Shown here piece after piece: positions 7,401-16,722 of a stretch of DNA of 53,679 bases. Position 1 is the stretch's first letter. Each line of letters begins with the position of its first letter. A program made the translations under genes and the position numbers. The DNA comes from Campylobacterota bacterium (GTDB lineage Bacteria; Campylobacterota; Campylobacteria; Campylobacterales; Sulfurovaceae): the NCBI GenBank assembly GCA_015494795.1, contig WGAM01000148.1, forward strand, positions 1 to 53,679, read 5' to 3'. Below the pieces are notes generated by a model, which was given only the letters and a program-made list of their open reading frames with translations, was not told the origin of the DNA and made no database searches.

Positions 7401-9512
7401 CTAATCCTCCTTTTCTATATAGTCTATTCTATTTTTAGATTGTGATGGTACAGCTCCTTTATCTGGTAATCTAATAACGAATGTTGTCTTTTCATTTAAT
7501 ATACTAAATGCTTCTATAGAGCCGTGAACTCTCTCTATCATATTTTTACTCATATATAGCCCTAACCCTGTGCCTTTTGTCTTATGTTTAGTGGTAAAGT
7601 ATGGGTCAAATATATTTTTTAAAATCTTTTTAGGAATACCTCCTGCATTATCTTGAACAGTAATTATAAGTTCATCTTTCTCATGATAGACTCTAATGGT
7701 TATCCTACCATTAGCAATATTATTCTCTTCAAATGCATCTCTGGCATTATTAAGAAGGTTCATAATGGTATGTTTTATATCATTCTCATACCCTTTATAG
7801 TTAATATCACTATCACAATCAAGCTCCACTTTAATATTTAATCTTTTAAATGTATCTCCAATAAGTTTTATGGTTGACTCTATAGTCTTTTTAAGGTTAA
7901 ATGTTTGAGGTATATCAGATTTATCAACAAACCTTCTAAAATCATCAACTGTATTAGATAAAAACTGTATGGAGTTATTTATCTTATCTGTTACCTCTTC
8001 TATATTAATAGTGTCTTGCATACCAAGTTCCGTTTTAATCTTTATATCATTTAGTATCCAAGATACAGAGTTTAAAGGTTGTCTCCACTGATGAGCAATA
8101 TTTTCAAGTATCTCTCCCATAGATGCAAGTCTTGATTGTTGGTTCATAATTGCCGTTTGTCTCTTTACCTCTCGAACAGCATTATCAATTCTAATCTGTA
8201 ACTCATCATTTAGTGTTTTTAACTCTTTTGTTCTCTGCTCAACTCTAATCTCTAAATTTTCAGTTAAACGGTTAAGCTCATTTGCTGTTTTATGCATAAT
8301 TGAATATAAGTTTTTATTTGCTATCTCAAAAGGTGTAATATTTGTCTCTTTATACTCTACTAACTCTATATGACTAGCATTAGATTCACTAAGTACTGCC
8401 ATAATAAATGTATGATTATGGTATGTATTTGGGTGGTTCTCTTCATTAAAATACTCTTGTGCTGTCATATATCCAAATATGTGGTTATTATCTTTAATAT
8501 TTGATATATAGTGTTTAATTGGTATCCTAAATCCATACTCATAAGATATATTAGTTCCAATCCAGAGTGCCTCTGCTGGGGTAGATGATAAGAAATTATA
8601 AATCTCTTGAATTCTATTCATCATTGCATTATAGTTTCCAATAGAGAGTTGAACAATATCATTCCGATTTAACTTTTGAGCTGTTATAATACTCTGCTCT
8701 TCTAAATTTGTATCTAATATATGGACTGTATATGAGATATTCTCTTTTGTAATAAATAGTGGAACTTGTAAAAATACAGACCTATTTTTTTCTATATTTG
8801 GAAAATATTTTCTATATATATCTAGTGCAGGATTATGTGCCATAGTTAATATAGTTGAGTTTTTAGTTTTAGTAATTTTCTTTTTTTTACTTATAGGTTT
8901 CCAATCAAAAGCTTGATATAGCTCAACAGTTAAGTTCTCTCCATGTAGAAATATCAATATAATAGCATCTCTATATATCTTATTTTTATGAAATATAAAT
9001 GATTTATTGCTATTTGGTGATTTACTTGTAGCACCACCACCAAAAATCTTAAGATGACTAAAATCTTTACCCAATGAGTTTATAAATGATGAGGTTTGAC
9101 AATTATTAAAACTAGATAAAATCTCAATTGCCTCTGTATCTGATTGTAAAAATTTCTGTATATGATTTTTATCTATCTTAGACTTATTACAATCTTTTTG
9201 AATATAGTTTTTACTTAAATCTAAAACTAAAGATGATACAGAGCTAGTCTCTAGCTCTATGATAGATATAATAGGTTCTCTATTTAAATCTGAAATTTGA
9301 TGTTTTATAAAACTTGCAAAACTCTGCATACCTACTATTGTAGCATCTGGAAATATCTCATTTAATCTATCTAAAATATCTTCTATATATCTAATATCAT
9401 CACTTGGATAGTTAATTTCAATTATTAATTTTTCTGAATTTTTAATATTATGTTCTTTATACCACTCTTCAAATTTATTAAAATCGCTATAGTAGTGTAC
9501 TAACTGTCTCAT
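7401..9512 (-). CDS. FIST-domain sensor histidine kinase
   Basis: A 703-residue soluble kinase. Residues 1 to about 390 are FIST_N and FIST_C domains, a module thought to bind small ligands such as amino acids. A coiled coil at about 405-455 leads to the phosphoacceptor segment ENIAHQWRQPLNS with His474. The HATPase follows, with N-box MNLLNNARDAFEE, G1 QDNAGGIP and G2 GTGLGLYMSKNMIE. No membrane helices are evident, so it senses in the cytoplasm. The cognate regulator is not adjacent. The stop lies two bases before the proposed znuC ATC codon, so it may be co-transcribed with the metal transporter. A second, split FIST system is at 36135-41407. Confidence 0.88.
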   Translation of the reverse strand: MRQLVHYYSDFNKFEEWYKEHNIKNSEKLIIEINYPSDDIRYIEDILDRLNEIFPDATIVGMQSFASFIKHQISDLNREPIISIIELETSSVSSLVLDLSKNYIQKDCNKSKIDKNHIQKFLQSDTEAIEILSSFNNCQTSSFINSLGKDFSHLKIFGGGATSKSPNSNKSFIFHKNKIYRDAIILIFLHGENLTVELYQAFDWKPISKKKKITKTKNSTILTMAHNPALDIYRKYFPNIEKNRSVFLQVPLFITKENISYTVHILDTNLEEQSIITAQKLNRNDIVQLSIGNYNAMMNRIQEIYNFLSSTPAEALWIGTNISYEYGFRIPIKHYISNIKDNNHIFGYMTAQEYFNEENHPNTYHNHTFIMAVLSESNASHIELVEYKETNITPFEIANKNLYSIMHKTANELNRLTENLEIRVEQRTKELKTLNDELQIRIDNAVREVKRQTAIMNQQSRLASMGEILENIAHQWRQPLNSVSWILNDIKIKTELGMQDTINIEEVTDKINNSIQFLSNTVDDFRRFVDKSDIPQTFNLKKTIESTIKLIGDTFKRLNIKVELDCDSDINYKGYENDIKHTIMNLLNNARDAFEENNIANGRITIRVYHEKDELIITVQDNAGGIPKKILKNIFDPYFTTKHKTKGTGLGLYMSKNMIERVHGSIEAFSILNEKTTFVIRLPDKGAVPSQSKNRIDYIEKED

Positions 9513-9521
9513 ATATATACC

Positions 9522-10196
9522 TTATTTAAATATTTTAGAACCAATACGAACTAAGTTTGAACCACACTTAATAGCTAATTCATAATCTCCACTCATACCC
9601 ATAGAGCATATCTCTGCTCCATCTCTCTTTAACTTATCATATATATTATATGTAGTCTCAAAACTTTTTTGAACTATTTTATTATCACTGCTTAAAGCTC
9701 CAATACTCATTACACCCTTTAGTTTTATATGAGTGTATCTCTCTCTTATCTCCTGATATATATCAATGGCTTCATCTACTCTAACACCAGATTTGGTCTC
9801 TTCATTAGCAGAGTTTATCTGAAGTAGTGCATTCATAGTTACCTCTTTTTTCTCTAATCTACTATTTAATGCCTCTGCTAACTTTAGAGAGCTTAATGAT
9901 TGTAATAGATATGGTCTTAGCTCAATTAACTTATTTATCTTATTTGTCTGAAGAGTACCTAGCATATGCCACTCTATTGGAAGATTACTTAAATTATTAA
10001 CTCTAGTAGCTAACTGTTGAACTTGATTCTCACCAAATGCTCTCTGTCCCAACTCATATAGTAATCTTATACTCTCTTCACTGCTATATTTACCAACTGC
10101 AACAAGTTTTACAATATGATGTTCACTCACCTCAACTCTTGCACTCTCAATATTCCAAATCACTCTATCTAAATTTTCTCTTAATTTTTCTCTCAT
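9522..10196 (-). CDS. yggS: YggS/PLPBP family pyridoxal phosphate homeostasis protein
   Basis: A single-domain alanine-racemase-fold protein that carries PLP and helps balance vitamin B6 pools rather than acting as a classical enzyme. The PLP lysine is Lys36 in LVAVGKYSSE; most homologues read VAVSKT here, so the flanking residues differ slightly. RAFGENQVQQL, EWHMLGTLQTNK and the C-terminal SMGMSGDYELAIKCGSNLVR, which binds the phosphate, are all present. At 224 residues the length is normal. It lies three bases after rseP in the same operon. Confidence 0.93.
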   Translation of the reverse strand: MREKLRENLDRVIWNIESARVEVSEHHIVKLVAVGKYSSEESIRLLYELGQRAFGENQVQQLATRVNNLSNLPIEWHMLGTLQTNKINKLIELRPYLLQSLSSLKLAEALNSRLEKKEVTMNALLQINSANEETKSGVRVDEAIDIYQEIRERYTHIKLKGVMSIGALSSDNKIVQKSFETTYNIYDKLKRDGAEICSMGMSGDYELAIKCGSNLVRIGSKIFK

Positions 10197-10199
10197 AAC

Positions 10200-11279
10200 C
10201 TATCCTAATAGTCTATTTAAGTCGTTATATATTCCAAGTAACATAAGGGAGAGTAAAATCCCCCACCCAACTATTGTTAATCTATACATTATCTTCTCGC
10301 TTGGAGCTTTTCTTGTTATTATCTCATAGAGATTAAACATAATATGTCCACCATCAAGTGCAGGAATTGGAAGTAGATTTAAAACTCCTAAGTTTACAGA
10401 GATTAGTGCTGTAAAAAATATAAGAGCTAAGAGTCCTGATTGACTAGCTTTTGATGTAATATCTACAATAGATATTACTCCACCCATTTGATTAGCAGGA
10501 ACTGAACCTGTAATTAATTTTTCAACACTCTTAAAAATCATTGTTGAAGCATAAATAGTCTCATTATATGCAAAAACAATACCATCTATCGGAGAAAATT
10601 TTAATAGATTATCTCCTATTTTAGGAGCAATACCAATAATTTTTCTCTTAATGCTCTCTCCAAACTTATTTTTCTGCTCTTTTATTAGAGGAGTAATATT
10701 AAATTTTAACTCTCTATTATCTCTTAAGATAGTAAACTCTATATTTCTATTATATTTTTGAATACTCTTACCGATACTATCCCAATTTTTAATCTCTATC
10801 CCATTAATTTTAACTATTCTATCACCCTCTTTTAATCCTGCCTCTTTTGCAGGTGAATCACTAGAGAATGCACCAATTGTAGGTTGTATATAGTGTGCAT
10901 AGTTAAAGAGTGGAGATAGATATGTACCCATCTGTGAAGCTGTAAAATATAATATAAAAGCTACAAAAAAATTGGCAAATGGTCCAGCTAAGAGTATGAG
11001 TATCTTCTGCCAAGGTTTTTTAGTTGTATAACTATCACTATCATAATTTTTATCTAATGGATTACCATCATCTTGTCCTTTCATCTTGACATATCCACCT
11101 AATGGAATAATAGATATACTCCACTCAGTATCTCCAATTTTCTTTGTAAAGAGTCGTTTTCCAAATCCTATACTAAATACATCAACTTTTACACCAAAAA
11201 ATCTAGCCATTAAAAAGTGACCCAACTCATGAAAAAAGATTAAAAATGATAATACTAATAATGCAATAAAAATACTCAT
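10200..11279 (-). CDS. rseP: RseP-type site-2 metalloprotease
   Basis: An intramembrane zinc protease that cleaves transmembrane anti-sigma factors or signal-peptide remnants. The zinc motif HELGH is at residues 17-21 in the first membrane helix, and the third-ligand motif LPIPALDGGH is near residue 311. A single PDZ domain (about 130-195) lies between, with GLKEGDRIVKINGIEI as its ligand loop; E. coli RseP has two. The length of 359 suits the one-PDZ form. Start and stop are separated from neighbours by only a few to about 35 bases. Confidence 0.94.
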   Translation of the reverse strand: MSIFIALLVLSFLIFFHELGHFLMARFFGVKVDVFSIGFGKRLFTKKIGDTEWSISIIPLGGYVKMKGQDDGNPLDKNYDSDSYTTKKPWQKILILLAGPFANFFVAFILYFTASQMGTYLSPLFNYAHYIQPTIGAFSSDSPAKEAGLKEGDRIVKINGIEIKNWDSIGKSIQKYNRNIEFTILRDNRELKFNITPLIKEQKNKFGESIKRKIIGIAPKIGDNLLKFSPIDGIVFAYNETIYASTMIFKSVEKLITGSVPANQMGGVISIVDITSKASQSGLLALIFFTALISVNLGVLNLLPIPALDGGHIMFNLYEIITRKAPSEKIMYRLTIVGWGILLSLMLLGIYNDLNRLLG

Positions 11280-11314
11280 AAAAATCCTAAATTTAATTTA
11301 AGGTATTATACCCT

Positions 11315-12274
11315 TTAGATAATTAAAGTATCTATCTCTATCTTAGGAAACCATAGTTTTATTCTGTTATCGACTCCATCTTTTATAAATTTATAAAATT
11401 TATCTCTATCTAATTGAGATACTATTCCCCTTACAGTTTTACTATTTTCTATATCTATTAAAATATTAAACTCTTTTAAAATATCTTTTTGTAGTAGTTT
11501 AAAATCAATCTGTCCAAATCTATTATGGGTATTTTTATGGTTTTGCATAACTTTAGTGGCTTTACCAATCCCACATATCAATATAACTCTTTTAATCCCA
11601 ATACTATCTACAATCTCTATCGAGTCATATACAAAATTTCCAATCTCTACTATCTGCTCTATACTATATAGCTCTTTAGCCTTAGCAAAAGAGTTATTTC
11701 CAATAGTTAATACAACCTCTCTATACCCATTACTCTTAGCAAAATTTAACTCTGTTATTATACTATCAATATATGCAGAGCTTGAGATAGGTTTTACAAA
11801 TCCTGTTGTACCTAATATAGATATACCACCAACTACTCCAACCTTCTCGTTTGCTGTCTCTTTTGCTAACTCTTCTCCATTAGTTACAGATATAGTTACA
11901 AATATCTCTTTATTATTATTAAAACTACTATATATATTTTTAATCGCATTAAGTGGTGTGGGATTTATTGCAGGATAACCCTTTGGAGGTTTTAGTCCAT
12001 CTTTTGTTACAACTCCAACTCCAACTCCTGCATATATATTAAGAGATTTAAATCTATATGGTTGATGAGGTAGAGGATTTAAATTTAAATCTTCTAATCT
12101 ATTAGATATTGTTACAACAATCTCACAACCTTTAGTTACATCAAGGTCATCATTATCCATCTTATTTGTAATAGATATACTCTTTTCTCTTGTAACTAAA
12201 AATGCCTCCAGAGCTGACTTAAAGGCTATTGATGCGTGAACTCCTGTTGTATATCCTCTTTTTAATCTACTCAA
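11315..12274 (-). CDS. cbiD: cobalt-precorrin-5B C1-methyltransferase CbiD
   Basis: CbiD methylates C1 of the corrin ring in anaerobic (early cobalt insertion) cobalamin synthesis. The family signatures KRGYTTGVHASIAFKSALEA (residues 5-24) and GISILGTTGFVKPISSSAYI are clear, and GIGKATKVMQNHKNTHNRFG corresponds to the conserved NTH motif region. At 319 residues it is slightly short for the family, which often has 350 or more. No other cobalamin gene is in the window; it sits between dnaB and rseP, so the rest of the pathway must be elsewhere. Confidence 0.88.
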   Translation of the reverse strand: MSRLKRGYTTGVHASIAFKSALEAFLVTREKSISITNKMDNDDLDVTKGCEIVVTISNRLEDLNLNPLPHQPYRFKSLNIYAGVGVGVVTKDGLKPPKGYPAINPTPLNAIKNIYSSFNNNKEIFVTISVTNGEELAKETANEKVGVVGGISILGTTGFVKPISSSAYIDSIITELNFAKSNGYREVVLTIGNNSFAKAKELYSIEQIVEIGNFVYDSIEIVDSIGIKRVILICGIGKATKVMQNHKNTHNRFGQIDFKLLQKDILKEFNILIDIENSKTVRGIVSQLDRDKFYKFIKDGVDNRIKLWFPKIEIDTLII

Positions 12275-12303
12275 TACTATTCCTAGAAAAATATTCTATC
12301 ATA

Positions 12304-13725
12304 TTATGTAGATAGTGGCATATCTATATTATTATACTGAACTTCAGTAGGAATATCATCTTTTCTAGGAGCGTCAATAAATCTTGTATAGCTTTTTTGA
12401 AAAATTAGTTTAACTGTCCCTATTGGACCATTTCTATGTTTACCTAAAATAAGTTCAGCCTCCTCCTCCTCTTTTTTCTCAAATGGATTTACATAATCTA
12501 TTGCTCCAGAAGCCTTTGCTTTCATCTCTTTCTCTTTCTCTATAGCCTCACGATATACATCATCTCTATATATAAACATAACTATATCTGCATCTTGTTC
12601 TATACTACCACTCTCACGCAAATCACTAAGTAGGGGTCTCTTATTATCTCGGCTCTCAACACCTCTATTTAGTTGAGAGAGTGCTAAAATTGGCATATCT
12701 AACTCTCTTGCAAGTTGTTTTAAGCCTCTTGAAATCTCTGAAATTACCTGCTGTCTTCCATCTCTGCTATCTCCACTCATTAGTTGAAGATAGTCTATAA
12801 TAGCCATAGATATTTCAGGGTGTTGAGCTTTTAGTTTTCTAAGTTTACTCCTTACATGGTGAATTGTAGCATATCCATCATCATCTACAAAAAGCTTTTT
12901 TTTCTTCATCTCATCTGTAGCATCAGATAATCTACTCCAATCTTCATCATTTAAATTTCCAACTCTTAAGTTTTGAAGTGGTATAGATGTTTCTGTTGAT
13001 AACATTCTAAGCATTAACTGCTCTGCTGGCATCTCTAATGAGAAGAAAGCTACCCCTTCTCCTCTATCTATTGCTTTTTTAGTGATATTTAAAACAAAAG
13101 AGGTTTTTCCCATTGCTGGTCTTGCTGCAATAATAACTAAATCTCCTTTTCCAAAACCACTAGTTTTATCATTTAAATTTTTAAATCCACTATCAACACC
13201 TATAAGTTTACTGTTACCAATAGATTTTAAAAAGCTAATTCTATCTAAAACAGATACTGCTATCTCCTTAGCATCTCTAAAATCTTGACTTACACTATTT
13301 TGAGTAATTTCATAGAGTCTCTTCTCCACAAGGTTCATAATATCATCTGTAGGTAAATCATCTTCTATAGTTACCTTTTTAATAGTTGTTGCTAATGTTG
13401 CTAATGCTCTTTTTGTTGAACGAGATTTGATTTCCTCTATATAGGCATCTGTATTTGATATTGGGTTTGCACTCAATATATCTAACATTGCAACCTCATC
13501 AAACTCTTTTTTACTATTTAATTTAACTCTTAAAAACTCCTCATCTATAGGTTTCTCTTCTCTGTTTAACTCCTCCATAGCCATAAAAATATGTTGATGA
13601 AAAGGGAGATAGAAGTCGTGAGGTTCTAATTTTGATGCTATATCTTCATATATTTCTGGGTCAAATATAATTGCCGATAAGACTGCTCTCTCAATATTGA
13701 GATTATACATATTATCTTCATTCAT
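12304..13725 (-). CDS. dnaB: replicative DNA helicase DnaB
   Basis: The hexameric 5'-3' helicase of the replication fork. The N-terminal domain (1 to about 120) binds primase. The RecA-like core contains Walker A ARPAMGKTS (residues 202-209 region), VAFFSLEMPAEQLMLRM, Walker B AIIDYLQLM and LSQLNRGVESRDNKRPLLSD with the arginine finger. The 473 residues are standard, and no intein interrupts the core. The acidic stretch KKEEEEAELILGKHRNGP precedes the C-terminal strand. It starts three bases after the ispG stop in this orientation. Confidence 0.97.
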   Translation of the reverse strand: MNEDNMYNLNIERAVLSAIIFDPEIYEDIASKLEPHDFYLPFHQHIFMAMEELNREEKPIDEEFLRVKLNSKKEFDEVAMLDILSANPISNTDAYIEEIKSRSTKRALATLATTIKKVTIEDDLPTDDIMNLVEKRLYEITQNSVSQDFRDAKEIAVSVLDRISFLKSIGNSKLIGVDSGFKNLNDKTSGFGKGDLVIIAARPAMGKTSFVLNITKKAIDRGEGVAFFSLEMPAEQLMLRMLSTETSIPLQNLRVGNLNDEDWSRLSDATDEMKKKKLFVDDDGYATIHHVRSKLRKLKAQHPEISMAIIDYLQLMSGDSRDGRQQVISEISRGLKQLARELDMPILALSQLNRGVESRDNKRPLLSDLRESGSIEQDADIVMFIYRDDVYREAIEKEKEMKAKASGAIDYVNPFEKKEEEEAELILGKHRNGPIGTVKLIFQKSYTRFIDAPRKDDIPTEVQYNNIDMPLST

Positions 13726-13728
13726 ATA

Positions 13729-14790
13729 CTACCTTTTATTTTCTGCAAATTTTTCAACCTCCTCAACAAACTTATCTACAAGTCTATTCTCTGGCAGTTT
13801 TGCTACAATTTCTCCTTTTACCATAATTAATCCACTACCTTTACCATAAGCAATAGCTACATCTGCATTTTTTGCCTCTCCAATAGCATTTACCACACAC
13901 CCCATAACAGATACATCCATAGGAGTTTTAATATGTGCTGTTCTCTTCTCAACCTCTGCTACGGCAGAGACTAAATCAGCTTCTATTCTTCCACAAGTAG
14001 GACAAGATATAATATTTAACCCATCTTTAACTCTTCCACTATCTTTTAAAATAGCTTTCGCTACTCTAATCTCCTCTTCAAGCTCACCTGTAATAGATAC
14101 CCTCATAGTATCTCCAATTCCATCAAGCAGAAGTGTACCAAGCCCAATAGCAGATTTTACTGTAGCATGAAAGATAGTTCCTGCCTCTGTAACTCCTAAA
14201 TGAAAAGGATAACTATTTTTTGGTCTAAGAGTTCTATATGCCTCAACAGTTCTCTCTACATCACTAGCTTTTAGAGATATTTTAATATCTGTAAAGTCTA
14301 AATCTTCTAAAAATTTAATATTATACTCTGCACTAGCAACCATACCCTTAGCAGTCGCTCCATATCTTCTATCAAACTCCTTTTCAAGTGAACCAGAGTT
14401 AACTCCAATTCTAATTGGAAGATTTCTCTCTTTACAAGCTTTAACTATCTCTCTTACCCTACTTTTTTCTCCAATATTACCTGGATTTATCCTAATACAA
14501 TCAACCCATTTACTAGCTTCAAGTGCCAATTTATAGTTAAAATGAATATCTGCAATTAGTGGCAACTTAATCTGCTCTTTTATCTCCTTCAGAGCTACAG
14601 CTGATTGCATATTTGGTACTGCTACTCTTACCATATCAGCACCTGCAAAATGGAGTCGATTTATCTGCTCAACAGTTGATTTTACATCAGAAGTGTTACT
14701 AAATGTCATAGATTGAACAGATATTGGAGCATCTCCTCCAACAGCCACATCTCCAACAAATATTTTTTTAGTAGGGTATCTCTCTCTCAT
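13729..14790 (-). CDS. ispG: 4-hydroxy-3-methylbut-2-enyl-diphosphate synthase IspG
   Basis: IspG is the penultimate enzyme of the MEP isoprenoid pathway and uses a [4Fe-4S] cluster to reduce MEcPP to [25 protein letters not shown] begins the TIM barrel near residue 15. The cluster cysteines are visible in ISCPTCGR and in [17 protein letters not shown] near the C-terminus. This is the short bacterial form at 353 residues. The ATG follows a gap of 47 bases after priA, which contains a modest ribosome site. Confidence 0.96.
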   Translation of the reverse strand: MRERYPTKKIFVGDVAVGGDAPISVQSMTFSNTSDVKSTVEQINRLHFAGADMVRVAVPNMQSAVALKEIKEQIKLPLIADIHFNYKLALEASKWVDCIRINPGNIGEKSRVREIVKACKERNLPIRIGVNSGSLEKEFDRRYGATAKGMVASAEYNIKFLEDLDFTDIKISLKASDVERTVEAYRTLRPKNSYPFHLGVTEAGTIFHATVKSAIGLGTLLLDGIGDTMRVSITGELEEEIRVAKAILKDSGRVKDGLNIISCPTCGRIEADLVSAVAEVEKRTAHIKTPMDVSVMGCVVNAIGEAKNADVAIAYGKGSGLIMVKGEIVAKLPENRLVDKFVEEVEKFAENKR

Positions 14791-14837
14791 CTTTATCCTT
14801 TATAATATTTTTTAATAAGCGAAATTGTATCTAAAAA

Positions 14838-16679
14838 TTAAGAAAAATCGACAGGGTCAATATCAATCTCAATAAGTGGTGATTTTACGGCATGTAGAGC
14901 CTTTAAAAGTGGGACTCTATCTCTACATCTTAATAGAATTTGGTATCTAAATTTATTTGCAATCTTCTCTATAGGTGCTTTTCCATGTCCTACTATCTCA
15001 ACCTCTTTAAACTCCTTTAATCTCTCTACACTATCTAGGGTTATCTTTGCACCTTTTGTGTCATCTTTATGAGATATTAATACCTTTGCTAAAGATACAA
15101 AAGGTGGATAGAAATCTCTCATAAACTCTATCTCATCTTTTAAAAACTCCTCATAATCATCTAAAAAGAGATTAAAAAAATCACTATTGGAGGTTTGAAT
15201 AACCACATCGGCACTCTTAGCCCTTCCAGAACGACCTGCAATCTGAATTAACATACTCATAGCCTTCTCTCTAGCTCTATAGTCACTTAATCCTAAGATA
15301 TAATCAATCCCTAAGATAACACTTAGAGTTATATCTGCATAATCATGACCTTTACTTAACATCTGTGTTCCTAAGAGAATATGACTCTTTTTCTCCTCAA
15401 ATCTCTTTAGTGCATTTTTTAATTTACTTTGAGTTGTAATGCTATCTTTATCAAACTGCTCAACTACAATACCTTCTATTGAATTTTCAATAATCTCTCT
15501 AGCTTCAACTGTACCTATCCTTTGAGTGGTTAATGGTATATGTCCACAGTAACTACAACTCTCTCTAATCGCCTCTGTATAGTTACAGTAGTGACACTTT
15601 AGGTGTCTAGCATAGGTATGGAGTGCCATTCCAACAGAGCAGTATGGACAGAGGTGAGTCTTTCCACACTTTTGACAATATAGATATTTAAAGTTTCCTC
15701 TTGTTGGAACAAAAACTAAAGACTGTTCACCTCTTTTGAAATTATCATCAAGTCTTTTTATTATATCATTAGTAAGTGTTGTACCCTCAATAAAAGAGTA
15801 TCTCTTCTTGGTTTTAATAAAAGCGTTTTTTAATCTAATAATATCATATTTATAGTAACTATTTAGACTAGGTGTTGCACTTGCCAATACTACTTGAGCT
15901 TTTAGTTTAGCTCCAATATATACTGCCATATCTCTAGCATGATAACGAGGCTTCATCATAGATTTATAACTATCATCATGCTCCTCATCAACAATAATAA
16001 GTCCTACATCTTTTAATGGAGTAAATAGTGCTGACCTTGCTCCTGCTACAATATCTACTTCACCTCTATATATAGCCTCTAATCTCTTATCTTTCTGTTT
16101 TCTTGTAAGTTTAGAGTGCCACATAATCACTCTCTTTTTAAAATATCTCTCTAATCTCTTTTGCATTTGAGGAGTTAGAGATATTTCTGGCATTAAAAAG
16201 ATACATCTCTTCCCCTCTCTTATCTTATTTATCATTAGTGAGATAAAAATTTCTGTCTTTCCAGAACCTGTTACTCCAAATAGTAGGGCTTTATCCTTTT
16301 TTATAAGCTCACTAAATGCTCTCTGTTGCTCTTTTGATAATTTTGGTTCATCAAATTTAATAGTTTTCTTAGATATACTCTCTATCTCTGATATATATGG
16401 GATAAATAGAGCAATAGCCTCTCCAATAGAGCTAAAATAGTATTTAGAGATAAACTTAGCTATATCTAACTGATTTTTACTATAAAAGCTGTCTAAAACC
16501 TCTAAAATCTCATATACCTTAAAATCTTTTGGCTCATCTACCTCCTTTAATACTATAGCTCTTTTTACTTTAGAGTGTAATGGAACATCTATAAGTTGTC
16601 CTATTTTAATTTTATCTATATATGAGTATGTAAGTATTGGTGCTGATGAGCGATAGAGAGTTACTTCGTAGTAGTATAT
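14838..16679 (-). CDS. priA: primosomal protein N' (PriA helicase), probable ATA start
   Basis: The replication-restart helicase. The full frame covers 613 codons, the usual length, and begins on the minus strand with YYYEVTLYRSSAPILTYS, a normal PriA N-terminus. Downstream come Walker [16 protein letters not shown] (VDEEHDDSYKS), the zinc-binding cysteines in YCQKCGKTHLCPYCSVGM and CHYCNYTEAIRESCSYCG, and the motif V/VI region IQIAGRSGRA. There is no ATG, GTG or TTG before the conserved sequence: the frame opens after TAA with GAG GAG GTT ATT ATA TAC. ATA (16679-16677) lies five bases after AAGAGGAGG, ideal spacing. A start at the first ATG (16235) would delete the wing domain and Walker A. 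Confidence 0.92.
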   Translation of the reverse strand: MYYYEVTLYRSSAPILTYSYIDKIKIGQLIDVPLHSKVKRAIVLKEVDEPKDFKVYEILEVLDSFYSKNQLDIAKFISKYYFSSIGEAIALFIPYISEIESISKKTIKFDEPKLSKEQQRAFSELIKKDKALLFGVTGSGKTEIFISLMINKIREGKRCIFLMPEISLTPQMQKRLERYFKKRVIMWHSKLTRKQKDKRLEAIYRGEVDIVAGARSALFTPLKDVGLIIVDEEHDDSYKSMMKPRYHARDMAVYIGAKLKAQVVLASATPSLNSYYKYDIIRLKNAFIKTKKRYSFIEGTTLTNDIIKRLDDNFKRGEQSLVFVPTRGNFKYLYCQKCGKTHLCPYCSVGMALHTYARHLKCHYCNYTEAIRESCSYCGHIPLTTQRIGTVEAREIIENSIEGIVVEQFDKDSITTQSKLKNALKRFEEKKSHILLGTQMLSKGHDYADITLSVILGIDYILGLSDYRAREKAMSMLIQIAGRSGRAKSADVVIQTSNSDFFNLFLDDYEEFLKDEIEFMRDFYPPFVSLAKVLISHKDDTKGAKITLDSVERLKEFKEVEIVGHGKAPIEKIANKFRYQILLRCRDRVPLLKALHAVKSPLIEIDIDPVDFS

Positions 16680-16684
16680 AATAA

Positions 16685-16707
16685 CCTCCTCTTAAAAAAT
16701 TGAGGAG
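16685..16707 (-). promoter_or_regulatory. hairpin that can mask the priA ribosome-binding site
   Basis: On the minus strand CTCCTC (16707-16702) is complementary to GAGGAG (16691-16686) of the priA Shine-Dalgarno sequence, with a 10-base loop. The -10 box ends directly before CTCCTC, so transcripts from that promoter may lack the left arm while read-through transcripts from the pilin genes would contain it. It has no T-run and is unlikely to be a terminator. Confidence 0.4.
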
Positions 16708-16713
16708 ATTATA
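16708..16713 (-). promoter_or_regulatory. -10 element of a priA promoter
   Basis: TATAAT in the minus-strand context TATGATATAATC, about 30 bases before the proposed ATA start codon and just after the stop of the pseudopilin gene. It implies a leader of roughly 20 to 25 bases. Confidence 0.45.
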
Positions 16714-16722
16714 TCATAAATT

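Noticed and set aside
11556-11978. 140-codon plus-strand ORF opposite cbiD
   Set aside because: It is a shadow frame of a clearly conserved minus-strand gene, with hydrophobic low-complexity translation and no ribosome site.
14838-16235. priA as a 465-residue protein starting at the first ATG (16235)
   Set aside because: The frame upstream encodes the conserved N-terminal domain and the Walker A motif GVTGSGKTE, so the gene must begin near 16679.
16685-16707. Rho-independent terminator after pseudopilin copy 1
   Set aside because: The stem is not followed by T residues, and its right arm is the priA Shine-Dalgarno sequence, so a translational role is more likely.
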